DNA of 56,860 bases from contig JAFRNY010000090.1 of the NCBI GenBank assembly GCA_017429945.1, positions 1-56,860 on the forward strand, written 5' to 3'. Origin of the DNA: Bacteroidaceae bacterium (GTDB taxonomy: Bacteria; Bacteroidota; Bacteroidia; Bacteroidales; Bacteroidaceae). A program made the translations under genes and the position numbers. Positions 1-6,656 of this stretch are shown here, piece by piece; position 1 is the first letter of the stretch, and the number at the start of each line of letters is the position of its first letter. The notes beneath the pieces are model-generated. The model saw only the letters and a program-made list of their open reading frames with translations, ran no database searches and was not told where the DNA came from.

Positions 1-1
1 C

Positions 2-112
2 AGCATGTCACTCACTGACACAACGCATCTCAGAGATCTCTTCGACAAAACTATATTCAAAAATGACAAAGACCGAAGCGGTTCAAGTGAACCTAATTTA
101 TTTAATTTTTAA
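2..112 (+). CDS. possible C-terminal end of a gene cut by the window edge
   Basis: This frame is open from the first bases of the window to a TAA at 110-112 and encodes about 36 residues ending in EPNLFNF. The peptide is polar and of normal composition, so it may be the tail of a protein whose body lies outside the window. There is no domain to recognise and the stretch is too short to exclude chance. An AT-rich intergenic region with a promoter follows directly, which fits a gene end here. Confidence 0.3.
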   Translation, partial: SMSLTDTTHLRDLFDKTIFKNDKDRSGSSEPNLFNF

Positions 113-167
113 ACTCGTACATTTTTAGTGGACACTAGTGATTTCAATTATTTACAGTATATTTGCA

Positions 168-175
168 ACAAAATA
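168..175 (+). promoter_or_regulatory. Bacteroidetes -7 promoter element ahead of the sigma factor gene
   Basis: TATATTTG matches the TAnnTTTG -7 consensus of Bacteroidetes housekeeping promoters. It lies in an AT-rich stretch about 155 bases upstream of the ECF sigma factor and could drive the short ORF at 204 and the sigma factor operon. The -33 element is not obvious. Confidence 0.45.
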
Positions 176-203
176 ATTCCCTTATTTTTCTCACGCAAAG
201 ATT

Positions 204-278
204 ATGAAAGAGATGCCGCGCCAGGAGATGTTGGAGCGCGAGTTGCTGTTCATAGGTGAACATAACATGATAAGGTAA
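204..278 (+). CDS. short ORF, possible leader peptide (24 aa)
   Basis: An ATG at 204, about 30 bases after a good -7 element, opens a 24-codon frame ending in TAA at 276-278. The peptide starts MKEMPRQEM and is charged. It could be a leader peptide, a remnant of a longer gene, or chance. No ribosome binding site is clear. The odd-length palindrome AAAACGACGTTTT lies between this ORF and the sigma factor and may be an operator. Confidence 0.22.
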   Translation: MKEMPRQEMLERELLFIGEHNMIR

Positions 279-331
279 AAAAACGACGTTTTCAACTTAA
301 CTTTTTATCGCAGGCAGCGTAATATAGGTGT

Positions 332-847
332 ATGACTCGCTCAGATTTTGAACATATTGCCCGCCGCCTGCGACCGCTTATGCTACGCGTTGCCCTTGAC
401 TTTTTCGGTTCTACCAACGATGCCGAGGACGTCACGCAGGAGTCAATGATGCGTCTTTGGAGCTATTGTGAGCGTATAGATTCTGAGCGTAATGTCGAAG
501 GGCTGGCTGTACGAGTGGCTAAGAACTGCTGCGTGAGCTGGTATCGTCGCCGTGCTCCTTTGGCCGCTATGCCCGATTGGGCCGGTTCTCCGTCGGATCA
601 AGTTGCCGGCCTCTCGCCCTCTCCTCACGACCTGCTCGAAGCCAAGGACACGCAGGCCATCCTGGCCGCTGCCCTTGCCCGCTTGAAACCTCGAGAACGC
701 GAGCTCTTCGATATGCGGCAGCTGCAGGGCTTCTCTCTTGATGAGATTGCAGACCTGACAGCCATCCCAAAGTCATCGGTCAAAGCGATGATTTCAGCCG
801 CCCGAAAGAAACTGCTCATCGACCTCCAACAACGATTGAAAGATTGA
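332..847 (+). CDS. ECF-family RNA polymerase sigma factor
   Basis: This 171-residue protein has the two domains of an extracytoplasmic-function sigma factor. Region 2 (about residues 10-75) contains the DAEDVTQESMMRLW core-binding motif. Region 4 (about residues 105-160) contains LKPRERELFDMRQLQGFSLDEIADL followed by a PKSSVKAMISAARKKL recognition helix, the usual -35-binding helix-turn-helix. Such proteins redirect RNA polymerase to a small regulon and are normally held by a membrane anti-sigma factor. The next gene starts 3 bases after the stop and encodes a single-span membrane protein, a likely partner. Length and motif order are normal. Confidence 0.88.
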   Translation: MTRSDFEHIARRLRPLMLRVALDFFGSTNDAEDVTQESMMRLWSYCERIDSERNVEGLAVRVAKNCCVSWYRRRAPLAAMPDWAGSPSDQVAGLSPSPHDLLEAKDTQAILAAALARLKPRERELFDMRQLQGFSLDEIADLTAIPKSSVKAMISAARKKLLIDLQQRLKD

Positions 848-850
848 AAA

Positions 851-1666
851 ATGAGATATGAAAGAATAAATCAGCTCGCTATGAAAGAAGATAATGAAAT
901 ACAAAATCTTGTAGACCGCTACCTTGCTGCCGAGACGTCACCCGCGGAAGACCGCCGACTGGCTCTTACATTGCATGAGCTTGCGGCAGCTTCGACCGAC
1001 CCTATGCCAGCCGACTGGCAGGCCGTGAATATTATCCTTGGAGAATTGACCCTTGGCGAGGCTCTCTACGACGAAATCCTCGCACACCGAAGCCCCGTTG
1101 GTTCGTCCGCCACTTCGCTCACTTCGGCCAGCCACCAACGTGTAGTAAACCGTAAGTTTTCCCTTTGGCGATGGGCCGTAGCAGCCGTCATCGTCCTTTC
1201 TGCCGGTCTCGGTATAACCCTTTTCCAAGGCCATTCCTTTCAACGTCTGGAAGAAAGTCCGAGGCCCACCAGTGGGACTTTTGTATCTCACCAGAGAGAT
1301 TCTATATTCTCACCAATGGAATCAGCTGATCCAGCCGGCTGCATCACTGAATCCAACCGTCTGAATCAGTCTACTCAGCCGCTTGCATCAGCCTCAACAG
1401 CTGGTCAAAAAAAGAAAGTTCGCGGGAAGGCCAGACCTGTGCCACAGGGTGAGGCTGCAGAGCCAGCAGTGGCATCAGTCGGTTCTTCAATAGATGAACA
1501 GGCAGACATTGAGCTTTTGGAGAACCAGCAGCCCTCACTTGGATTCAAAGAACAAGACTTATACCTGCTTGCGCAAGACGTTCATAATATCCGTCAACGA
1601 GGTGAAAGACTTCAGCGTGCAATAGATGCTATGACTATTAAAACTCCTGTTTTAGAAAATAATTAA
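851..1666 (+). CDS. single-span membrane protein, candidate anti-sigma partner
   Basis: The 271-residue product has a cytoplasmic-type N-terminal part (about residues 1-100, acidic and helical), one transmembrane segment (about 104-126, WRWAVAAVIVLSAGLGITLF), then a low-complexity Ser/Pro/Lys-rich region and a helical C-terminus. This topology, directly after an ECF sigma gene, suggests an anti-sigma factor or membrane sensor, but no ZAS motif (HxxxCxxC) is present, so the role is inferred from context only. A second in-frame ATG at 881 (MKEDNEIQN) may be the true start, because similar Bacteroidetes proteins begin close to that acidic stretch. Neither start has a clear Shine-Dalgarno sequence. 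Confidence 0.6.
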   Translation: MRYERINQLAMKEDNEIQNLVDRYLAAETSPAEDRRLALTLHELAAASTDPMPADWQAVNIILGELTLGEALYDEILAHRSPVGSSATSLTSASHQRVVNRKFSLWRWAVAAVIVLSAGLGITLFQGHSFQRLEESPRPTSGTFVSHQRDSIFSPMESADPAGCITESNRLNQSTQPLASASTAGQKKKVRGKARPVPQGEAAEPAVASVGSSIDEQADIELLENQQPSLGFKEQDLYLLAQDVHNIRQRGERLQRAIDAMTIKTPVLENN

Positions 1667-1679
1667 AGTCCTTACAACT

Positions 1680-2798
1680 ATGAAAAAGTATATTCTTACA
1701 GCCATTCTTGCTGCTTTCTGCCTTACGTGCAGCGCGCAGCCCAACGCTAAGTTTCTGGAACTTGACAATTACTTGAAGGAGTTGGGAATCTTTTCCTTTT
1801 ACAGTCAATGCAATTACGGCGAAGGAATCCGCCATGAGGTTAGTGCTACGTTGAGCGTTGATAACTTAATATCCTCAACTACGGCTTCAAATGATGAATT
1901 ACGTAAAGCGGTTGAAGAACTGCAGTTCAAGCGTAACAGGCCGCATCTTATGGCTCTTGACAGCATACGCCGGGCTTTCTCTGTCTTGTCCTCACAGGCT
2001 TCAGAGAGTTATCTTTATGAATTTCACAAAGGCGACCGGGATACGATAGAATATTCCATAGCCTTTGCGAAAGAAAACAATGATTCTATCCAGACAGATA
2101 AACACAGGAATGCTATGGCATTTAGAAATGTTCGAGAAGTGGGACGTTTGACCTTCCGTAAAAGCATTTTAGATAAGAACTTTGTCGGCACAATAGGCAT
2201 GGGGCGTTATAGCCATTGGCATTATGAAGATAATCCGCTCTCGTGGAAAGAATTGAAACCATTTGACGGAGAGGCTTTCCAACAGGTGATAAAGCCATTG
2301 TTCAAACGTGCCTTGAAGACGAAGGGTGTGAAGAGCTACCCCATCTATTGGCGGCACGACGAGGGGTATAATGATGATACAGAAGGCGATATTATGACAA
2401 AAGCCAAATGGGTTGTAGAAGATAGTGAGGAGAATAAGCCGTTTGGCTTGACGACGGGCACGCACTATGTTTTCCCAAAGGAGCAGGAGGCGCTGGCATT
2501 AGAGGTGCTTCACGATTTGGATTCAATAGCTTTTGCTTACGTCAACGCTCATCCCGAACAGCTCTATAGTTATCATAAGTATACAAAATATTACACAGGC
2601 AGTTGGGCAACGTTGCTTGAAGGCGCAGTATATCGGCGTTACAAAGAACAGGTTTACGAACTACATTCTTTCCTCGACGACGATGGTTTCCATATAGTAT
2701 CCATTACCACCATTGGCAATATGTGGATGCCAAAGGATTGGAAAAGACTCAAGAGCTGGACGAACGGTAAACGTGTTTATCTTCATACCAAACAATAA
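1680..2798 (+). CDS. secreted protein of unknown function
   Basis: This 372-residue protein begins with a typical Sec signal peptide (MKKYILTAILAAFCLTCSAQ, cleavage expected near residue 20). The mature part is mixed alpha/beta, rich in Tyr, Trp and His, with no transmembrane segment and no motif I recognise. It starts 13 bases after the membrane protein gene and is probably the third gene of the sigma factor operon, so it may be an effector or target of the signal system. Base composition is more AT-rich than most of the window. No function is assigned. Confidence 0.6.
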   Translation: MKKYILTAILAAFCLTCSAQPNAKFLELDNYLKELGIFSFYSQCNYGEGIRHEVSATLSVDNLISSTTASNDELRKAVEELQFKRNRPHLMALDSIRRAFSVLSSQASESYLYEFHKGDRDTIEYSIAFAKENNDSIQTDKHRNAMAFRNVREVGRLTFRKSILDKNFVGTIGMGRYSHWHYEDNPLSWKELKPFDGEAFQQVIKPLFKRALKTKGVKSYPIYWRHDEGYNDDTEGDIMTKAKWVVEDSEENKPFGLTTGTHYVFPKEQEALALEVLHDLDSIAFAYVNAHPEQLYSYHKYTKYYTGSWATLLEGAVYRRYKEQVYELHSFLDDDGFHIVSITTIGNMWMPKDWKRLKSWTNGKRVYLHTKQ

Positions 2799-2832
2799 AG
2801 CTAGACAATAATAAGGTAGATTTTCTTCAAAC

Positions 2833-2865
2833 AGCCCTGAAGCGTCGTGATGACGAGGCGGGGCT
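2833..2865 (+). terminator. weak stem-loop after the sigma factor operon
   Basis: AGCCC (2833-2837) pairs with GGGCT (2861-2865) around an inner CGTC/GACG hairpin, followed by TTAAAC. It lies 35 bases after the stop codon. The stem is interrupted and the U-tract poor, so this is a tentative terminator. Confidence 0.3.
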
Positions 2866-2932
2866 TTAAACTTTAATCCGTACCTCCGTAGTTAAATACT
2901 TTTAAATGTAGTGATGTGTGGTGGTAAATGGC

Positions 2933-2940
2933 TATCTTTG
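2933..2940 (+). promoter_or_regulatory. -7 promoter element of msrA
   Basis: TATCTTTG matches TAnnTTTG and is followed by GC-rich bases and the start of msrA about 30 bases downstream. Its position inside any longer upstream reading frame argues that msrA starts at 2971 (or 2950) and not further upstream. Confidence 0.6.
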
Positions 2941-2970
2941 CGGGCAGTAATGAAAAAAGGACAATATACG

Positions 2971-3483
2971 ATGAAAGAGATTTATCTTGCCGGCGGTTGC
3001 TTCTGGGGCACCGAGCATTTTTTTAAGCAGATAGAGGGCGTTGTGGAAACCGAGGTGGGCTTTGCCAACGGCAACACTGAGGCACCGACGTACAAAGAGG
3101 TTTATACAGATACGACGGGTTATGCCGAGACGGTGCGCATCTGCTACGACGAGCGCGTGGCCGATTTGGAGTTCCTGCTGAATATGTTTTTCAAGGCCAT
3201 TGAGCCTACGAGTCTCAATCGTCAGGGGCACGACGAAGGCACGCGCTACCGAACGGGTGTCTACTACACCGACGCTGCCGACCTGTCGGTGATACGAAAA
3301 GTTTTTACTGAACAGCAGGCGCTGCTCGACGAGCCGATCGTCGTGGAGGTGGAGCCCCTGCGCAACTTCTACCCTGCCGAGGAATATCATCAGGACTACC
3401 TCGACAAAAATCCTGACGGCTACTGTCATCTGCCTCTCGAATTGTTTGAGATGGCGAGAAAGGCGAAGGGGAAGAGAGAATGA
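2971..3483 (+). CDS. msrA: peptide-methionine (S)-S-oxide reductase MsrA
   Basis: The 170-residue protein reduces methionine-S-sulfoxide in proteins or free methionine, using thioredoxin as reductant, and so repairs oxidative damage in the cytoplasm. The active-site motif GGCFWGTEHFF is at residues 8-18, with the catalytic Cys at about residue 10. The family motifs RTGVYYTD and EEYHQDYLDKNPDGYCH follow. Start 2971 was chosen because AAAAGGA lies 9 bases upstream, the TAnnTTTG promoter is at 2933, and the family begins right at the MKEIYLAGGCFWG strand; 2950 is an alternative in-frame ATG. No MsrB domain is fused. Confidence 0.93.
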   Translation: MKEIYLAGGCFWGTEHFFKQIEGVVETEVGFANGNTEAPTYKEVYTDTTGYAETVRICYDERVADLEFLLNMFFKAIEPTSLNRQGHDEGTRYRTGVYYTDAADLSVIRKVFTEQQALLDEPIVVEVEPLRNFYPAEEYHQDYLDKNPDGYCHLPLELFEMARKAKGKRE

Positions 3484-3515
3484 CGAATGACGAATGACAA
3501 ATGACGAATGAAGAA
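3484..3515. repeat. heptamer tandem repeat (ATGACGA type)
   Basis: Directly after the msrA stop codon the sequence repeats ATGACGA/ATGACAA units with a 7-base period about five times. A related heptamer run (AAATGAC/AAATGCC) is found at 13786-13812. These belong to the short low-complexity repeats scattered between genes here. Confidence 0.6.
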
Positions 3516-4296
3516 TAAGAGTTACCATATAAAAAGGAGAATAGGCGCGGCGACAGGTTGGCGCAGCATGCTCTTATTGTTCACTGTTCACTGTTCATTT
3601 TTCATTCCGAGCACAGCTCGGGCCGCTTGGCGCTACATTATCTTATTTTTCATTTTTCACTTTTCAACTTTCACTCTGAGCGCAGCTCAGTGGCGCATCG
3701 AGGCAGAGTCTGCAAAGACGCGGGTGCTGTTGCGGAACGACACGCTGGACATCACCTCGCCGCAAGGCCTCTCGCTTTGGTGGGATGAGCCGCTGACAGC
3801 GCCCTGCACGATTGAATACCGCGCCTGCGTTGTAGTGGAGGGCGGCCCGTGTGACCGCCTCTCGGATCTGAATTGTTTCTGGATGGCATCTGTTCCTTCG
3901 GCCGATGGGGATGTCTCCTCGCCCTTACGCTCCATAAGTCAGCGCGCAGGTCGTTTCGTTGAGAGCTATCGTCTGCAGTGCTACTACCTTGGCTATGGCG
4001 GCAATTCGAACACTACTACGCGCTTCCGGCGCTACGTTGGCGACAGCCTCGCCGTGAGCGATGCGAGCCGCCGTTCGGCTATAATCAAGGAATATACTGA
4101 TGAGGCTCATCTGCTTCGCCCCAACCATTGGTATAGCGTTCGCATAGAGGTTGATGCTGCCGGCCGCACACGTTATTTCATCGACGACGAACTCCTCGTG
4201 GACTATCGCGACCCCACTCCCCTACTCCGCGGTTGGTTTGCCTTCCGCACCACCTGGAGCCACACGCGCCTCACCGCTTTCCGCATAAGCCGGTAA
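3508..4296 (+). CDS. secreted ConA-like-fold protein (DUF1961/DUF6250-like) with a repeat-derived N-terminus
   Basis: The mature part (about residues 60-262, from QWRIEAESA) reads as a concanavalin-A-like beta-sandwich: LWWDEPLTAPCTIEYRACV, LNCFWMASVP, a Gly/Asn/Thr-rich loop, HWYSVRIEVDAAGRTRYFIDDELLVDY and GWFAFRTTWSHTRL. This resembles the DUF1961/DUF6250 proteins found near rhamnogalacturonan-degrading genes, so a role in plant glycan use is possible; I am not certain of the family. Two successive hydrophobic stretches (residues 21-40 and 43-58) precede it, both encoded by AT-rich repeat units of the kind otherwise found between genes. Either could act as the signal peptide. The start is uncertain: 3508, or the ATG at 3568. 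Confidence 0.6.
   Translation: MKNKSYHIKRRIGAATGWRSMLLLFTVHCSFFIPSTARAAWRYIILFFIFHFSTFTLSAAQWRIEAESAKTRVLLRNDTLDITSPQGLSLWWDEPLTAPCTIEYRACVVVEGGPCDRLSDLNCFWMASVPSADGDVSSPLRSISQRAGRFVESYRLQCYYLGYGGNSNTTTRFRRYVGDSLAVSDASRRSAIIKEYTDEAHLLRPNHWYSVRIEVDAAGRTRYFIDDELLVDYRDPTPLLRGWFAFRTTWSHTRLTAFRISR
3569..3697. repeat. two tandem AT-rich repeat plus hairpin units inside a coding start
   Basis: Each unit is a TTCAC/TTTTTCA-type AT-rich run followed by a short perfect hairpin: CCGAGC-ACA-GCTCGG at 3607-3621, and CTGAGC-GCA-GCTCAG at 3676-3690. The same run-plus-hairpin arrangement occurs in reverse orientation between genes at 51720-51745 (CTCGCAAAGCGAG next to AGTGAAAAGTGAAA). Here both units lie in frame in the signal-peptide region of the ConA-like protein. 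Confidence 0.6.
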
Positions 4297-4320
4297 ATAG
4301 CAATAATTTGTATTCAAGAT

Positions 4321-5136
4321 ATGGAAAAGAAAGCAATCATCGTAGGTGCCAGTTCGGGCATCGGGCAGGAGGTGGCCAAACTCCTGCTGGCCGACGGCTG
4401 GCGCCTGGGCGTGGCCGCCCGCAGGGAGGAGAAGCTGAGGGAGCTGCAAGCGCAGGCTCCTGAGCGCGTGGAGATCATGGCTATCGACGTCACGAGCGAT
4501 GACGCCGACCAGCGCCTGCTTGCGCTCATCGACCGCCTCGGCGGCATCGACCTCTACTTTCACGCCTCGGGCATAGGTTTCCAGAACCGCGAGCTCAATG
4601 CCGACATAGAACTGCGCACAGCGGAGACTAACGCCAAGGGATTCATGCGTATGGTGGGGGCTGCCTATCGTTATTTTGCAGCCTCCTCCCGTCCCCCACG
4701 AGAGGGGGCGAACAGTTGCGAACAAGCGGAAAAGGGCGCCACCCCTCGGGTGGGACGGGAGGGGGTTATAGCTGCCATCACCTCCATTGCGGGCACCAAG
4801 GGCCTTGGACCTGCTCCGGCCTACTCTGCCACGAAAGCGCTGCAGGCCGCCTACCTCGAAGCATTGGAGCAGCAGGCATGCCAGCGTGGCCTGCCCATTC
4901 ACATCCTCGATATCCGTCCTGGTTTTGTAGATACCGCCCTGCTGCGCCCCTCCGACCCTTCGAAAGAGGCCGCTTTCACATATCCTATGATGATGCGGCC
5001 CGCCGACGTGGCGCGCGACATCGTCCGTTCTATCTACAAGCGTCGCCACGTACGCATCATCGACTGGCGCTACCGCTTGCTTACGGCAGGTTGGCGCCTG
5101 GTGCCTCGATGGCTGTGGCGCAGGATTAAGCTGTAA
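4321..5136 (+). CDS. short-chain dehydrogenase/reductase with an in-frame palindromic-element insertion
   Basis: This 271-residue NAD(P)-dependent SDR has the cofactor motif VGASSGIG at residues 8-15, an acidic DVTSDD after the third strand, catalytic Ser in TSIAG, and YSATK with Tyr168 and Lys172. The substrate cannot be told from sequence. Residues 122-147 are unlike any SDR: after AAYRYFA, where the family runs directly into the strand GVIAAITS, there is a Pro/Arg/Gly-rich insert encoded by a 78-base GC-rich palindromic element. The insert keeps the frame and lies in the loop before strand 5, so the enzyme may remain active. The gene starts 24 bases after the preceding stop. The C-terminus is basic (WRLVPRWLWRRIKL). 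Confidence 0.88.
   Translation: MEKKAIIVGASSGIGQEVAKLLLADGWRLGVAARREEKLRELQAQAPERVEIMAIDVTSDDADQRLLALIDRLGGIDLYFHASGIGFQNRELNADIELRTAETNAKGFMRMVGAAYRYFAASSRPPREGANSCEQAEKGATPRVGREGVIAAITSIAGTKGLGPAPAYSATKALQAAYLEALEQQACQRGLPIHILDIRPGFVDTALLRPSDPSKEAAFTYPMMMRPADVARDIVRSIYKRRHVRIIDWRYRLLTAGWRLVPRWLWRRIKL
4685..4762. repeat. GC-rich palindromic element inserted in frame in the SDR gene
   Basis: The outer arms CCTCCCGTCCC (4685-4695) and GGGACGGGAGG (4752-4762) are perfect inverted repeats. Two inner hairpins (CCCC-ACGAGA-GGGG and CACCC-CTCG-GGGTG-like) lie between them. The length is 78 bases, exactly 26 codons. The core GCGAACAAGCGGAAAAGGGC closely matches the element in mnmG at 31251-31340 (GCGAACAAGTGGCAAGGGGC), which sits in the opposite orientation relative to its gene. 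A piece of the core, CAAGCGGAAA, also occurs in the intergenic element at 11487-11596. Confidence 0.8.
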
Positions 5137-5140
5137 GGGA

Positions 5141-5230
5141 TCGGAATACTCGGAATACTCGGAATACTCGGAATAATCGGAATAATCGGATTACTCGGAT
5201 TAATCAGATTACTCCGAATACTCCGAATTT
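5141..5230. repeat. 9-bp tandem repeat array between convergent genes
   Basis: Ten units of nine bases, from TCGGAATAC through TCGGATTAC to TCCGAATAC, run from the SDR stop toward the bcp stop. A palindrome CGGAGCTCCG follows at 5231-5240. The last units contain the complement (TCCGA) of the first units (TCGGA), so the array can fold back on itself and might act as a bidirectional transcription end. Confidence 0.85.
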
Positions 5231-5252
5231 CGGAGCTCCGAAAGCTCTGAGT

Positions 5253-5705
5253 TTAGCGTGCCAGCAGCTGTTCGCCGTGGGTCTTTGTCTTAATCTGCTT
5301 GCCTGCGATGATGTCCTCGATGATGCCGTTCTCATCGATGATGAAGGTGGTGCGCACGGTGCCGAAGTATTTGCGGCCGTACATCGACTTCTCGGCCCAT
5401 ACGCCCATCTGCTCGACCAGCGAGTGCTCGGTATCGGCGATGAGGGGGAAGGGCAGTTCGTGCTTCTCCTTGAACTTCTGGTGGCTGGCAGCGCTATCTA
5501 CGCTTACGCCTACGACGGCGTAGCCCCTGCGGCGTAGCTCGCTGTAGTTGTCGCGCAGGCTGCAGGCCTCAGCTGTGCAGCCGCTGGTGTTGTCCTTCGG
5601 GTAGAAGTAAAGCACGAGTTTCTGTCCACTGAACTGACTGAGTCGGATCTCCTGTCCGTCCTCGTCTATGCCCAAGATCTCGGGCGCGCGGTCTCCTATT
5701 TGCAT
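5253..5705 (-). CDS. bcp: thioredoxin-dependent thiol peroxidase Bcp (atypical 2-Cys peroxiredoxin)
   Basis: This 150-residue cytoplasmic enzyme reduces hydroperoxides, using thioredoxin. The FYPKDNTSGCTAEACSLRD motif carries the peroxidatic Cys43 and resolving Cys48, the BCP/PrxQ pattern. The thioredoxin-like fold is complete (VVGVSVDS, KHELPFPLIAD, RTTFIIDENG). It lies 13 bases downstream of the glycerophosphodiesterase gene on the same strand and is probably co-transcribed from the promoter at 6522. Length is normal for the family. Confidence 0.95.
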   Translation of the reverse strand: MQIGDRAPEILGIDEDGQEIRLSQFSGQKLVLYFYPKDNTSGCTAEACSLRDNYSELRRRGYAVVGVSVDSAASHQKFKEKHELPFPLIADTEHSLVEQMGVWAEKSMYGRKYFGTVRTTFIIDENGIIEDIIAGKQIKTKTHGEQLLAR

Positions 5706-5718
5706 AGTGATTAATGTT

Positions 5719-6489
5719 TTATCTGATTAGCTCTTCGCAGCGGGCGGGCTCGTTGGTAGTGATATAGTCAACGCCGAGGGCCTTCATGGCGCGTATGTCC
5801 TCGGGCTTGTCAACGGTCCAGGTGTTCACGTTCATTCCCAGCCGATGCGCTTCGCCGACCCATTCGGGGTGCGCCTGGAACTTCGAGAAGTGGTAGTCGA
5901 TGCCATTGATGCCCATGTGGTTGAGGCTGGTAGGCGTGCGGTCGCCTTCGAGATATGCTACATCGGCCTCGGGTGCCATGGCATGAATCGTCAGGCAGGC
6001 TTCGATTGAGAAGGAGATATACATCACGCGGTCTTCGAGCCCTCGGCGGCGAATCTCGTTGACGGCCATGGCGGCACAGCGGCGGCTGCGCATGGGGTCG
6101 CGGTGGGGCTTAACCTCTACGATGAGGCGCGTGGGGCTCTTGCTGCGCTTCAAGATGCGTAGCAGGTGCTTCAGTTGGGGCATCCGCTCGCCGTTGCCGA
6201 GGCGCAGTCGCTTGCACTGGGCAAAGGACGCGTCCTGGAGCGAGACGCCTTGGTACTTGTCGTCGTGGTTGACCATGATGTGGTCGTCGCGCGTCAGCCA
6301 GATGTCGATCTCCGAACCGAAGATACCGAGGTCCATGGCGCGCTGCAGTGATGTGCGCGAGTTCTGGGCCGAACCTTCAGAGCGCCATTCGCCGCGATGG
6401 GCAATGGTCTGGCAGCGTGTTGTCTGTGCCATGCAAGGAGCTAAAGCCATGCAGGCGGCGATGAGGAGGATAAGATGACGAAGTTTCAT
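5719..6489 (-). CDS. secreted glycerophosphodiester phosphodiesterase
   Basis: The 256-residue protein has a Sec signal peptide (cleavage near AQ at residue 22) and a GDPD TIM barrel. Catalytic residues are visible: His31-Arg32 in AHRGEW, Glu60 and Asp62 in GSEIDIWLT, and His75 in VNHDD. VDYITTNEP ends the barrel. Such enzymes split deacylated phospholipids into glycerol-3-phosphate and an alcohol in the periplasm, supplying phosphate and glycerol. It heads a two-gene unit with bcp. Start is supported by a TATCTTTG promoter about 35 bases upstream. Confidence 0.9.
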   Translation of the reverse strand: MKLRHLILLIAACMALAPCMAQTTRCQTIAHRGEWRSEGSAQNSRTSLQRAMDLGIFGSEIDIWLTRDDHIMVNHDDKYQGVSLQDASFAQCKRLRLGNGERMPQLKHLLRILKRSKSPTRLIVEVKPHRDPMRSRRCAAMAVNEIRRRGLEDRVMYISFSIEACLTIHAMAPEADVAYLEGDRTPTSLNHMGINGIDYHFSKFQAHPEWVGEAHRLGMNVNTWTVDKPEDIRAMKALGVDYITTNEPARCEELIR

Positions 6490-6521
6490 ATTGTTTGGCG
6501 TTTAAAGGTCGATTGCGATTG

Positions 6522-6529
6522 CAAAGATA
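6522..6529 (-). promoter_or_regulatory. -7 promoter element of the GDPD-bcp unit
   Basis: The complement reads TATCTTTG, followed by CAATCGC, about 33 bases before the GDPD start codon. It matches TAnnTTTG. Confidence 0.6.
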
Positions 6530-6606
6530 GCTAAATATTGAACTTTTTTTCATTTTTCATAAAGAATTTCGCGGCTTTGTGTAATATTCTTCCGTAGAAG
6601 GGTGTA

Positions 6607-6632
6607 TATATTTGTAGAAAGGATTAATTTTG
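6607..6632 (+). promoter_or_regulatory. two overlapping -7-like elements ahead of the serpin gene
   Basis: TATATTTG at 6607-6614 and TAATTTTG at 6625-6632 both match TAnnTTTG. The ATG at 6657 follows 25-43 bases later. Either would make the upstream TTG at 6630 an unlikely start. Confidence 0.5.
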
Positions 6633-6656
6633 CAACACAATTTAAACAATCGCACA

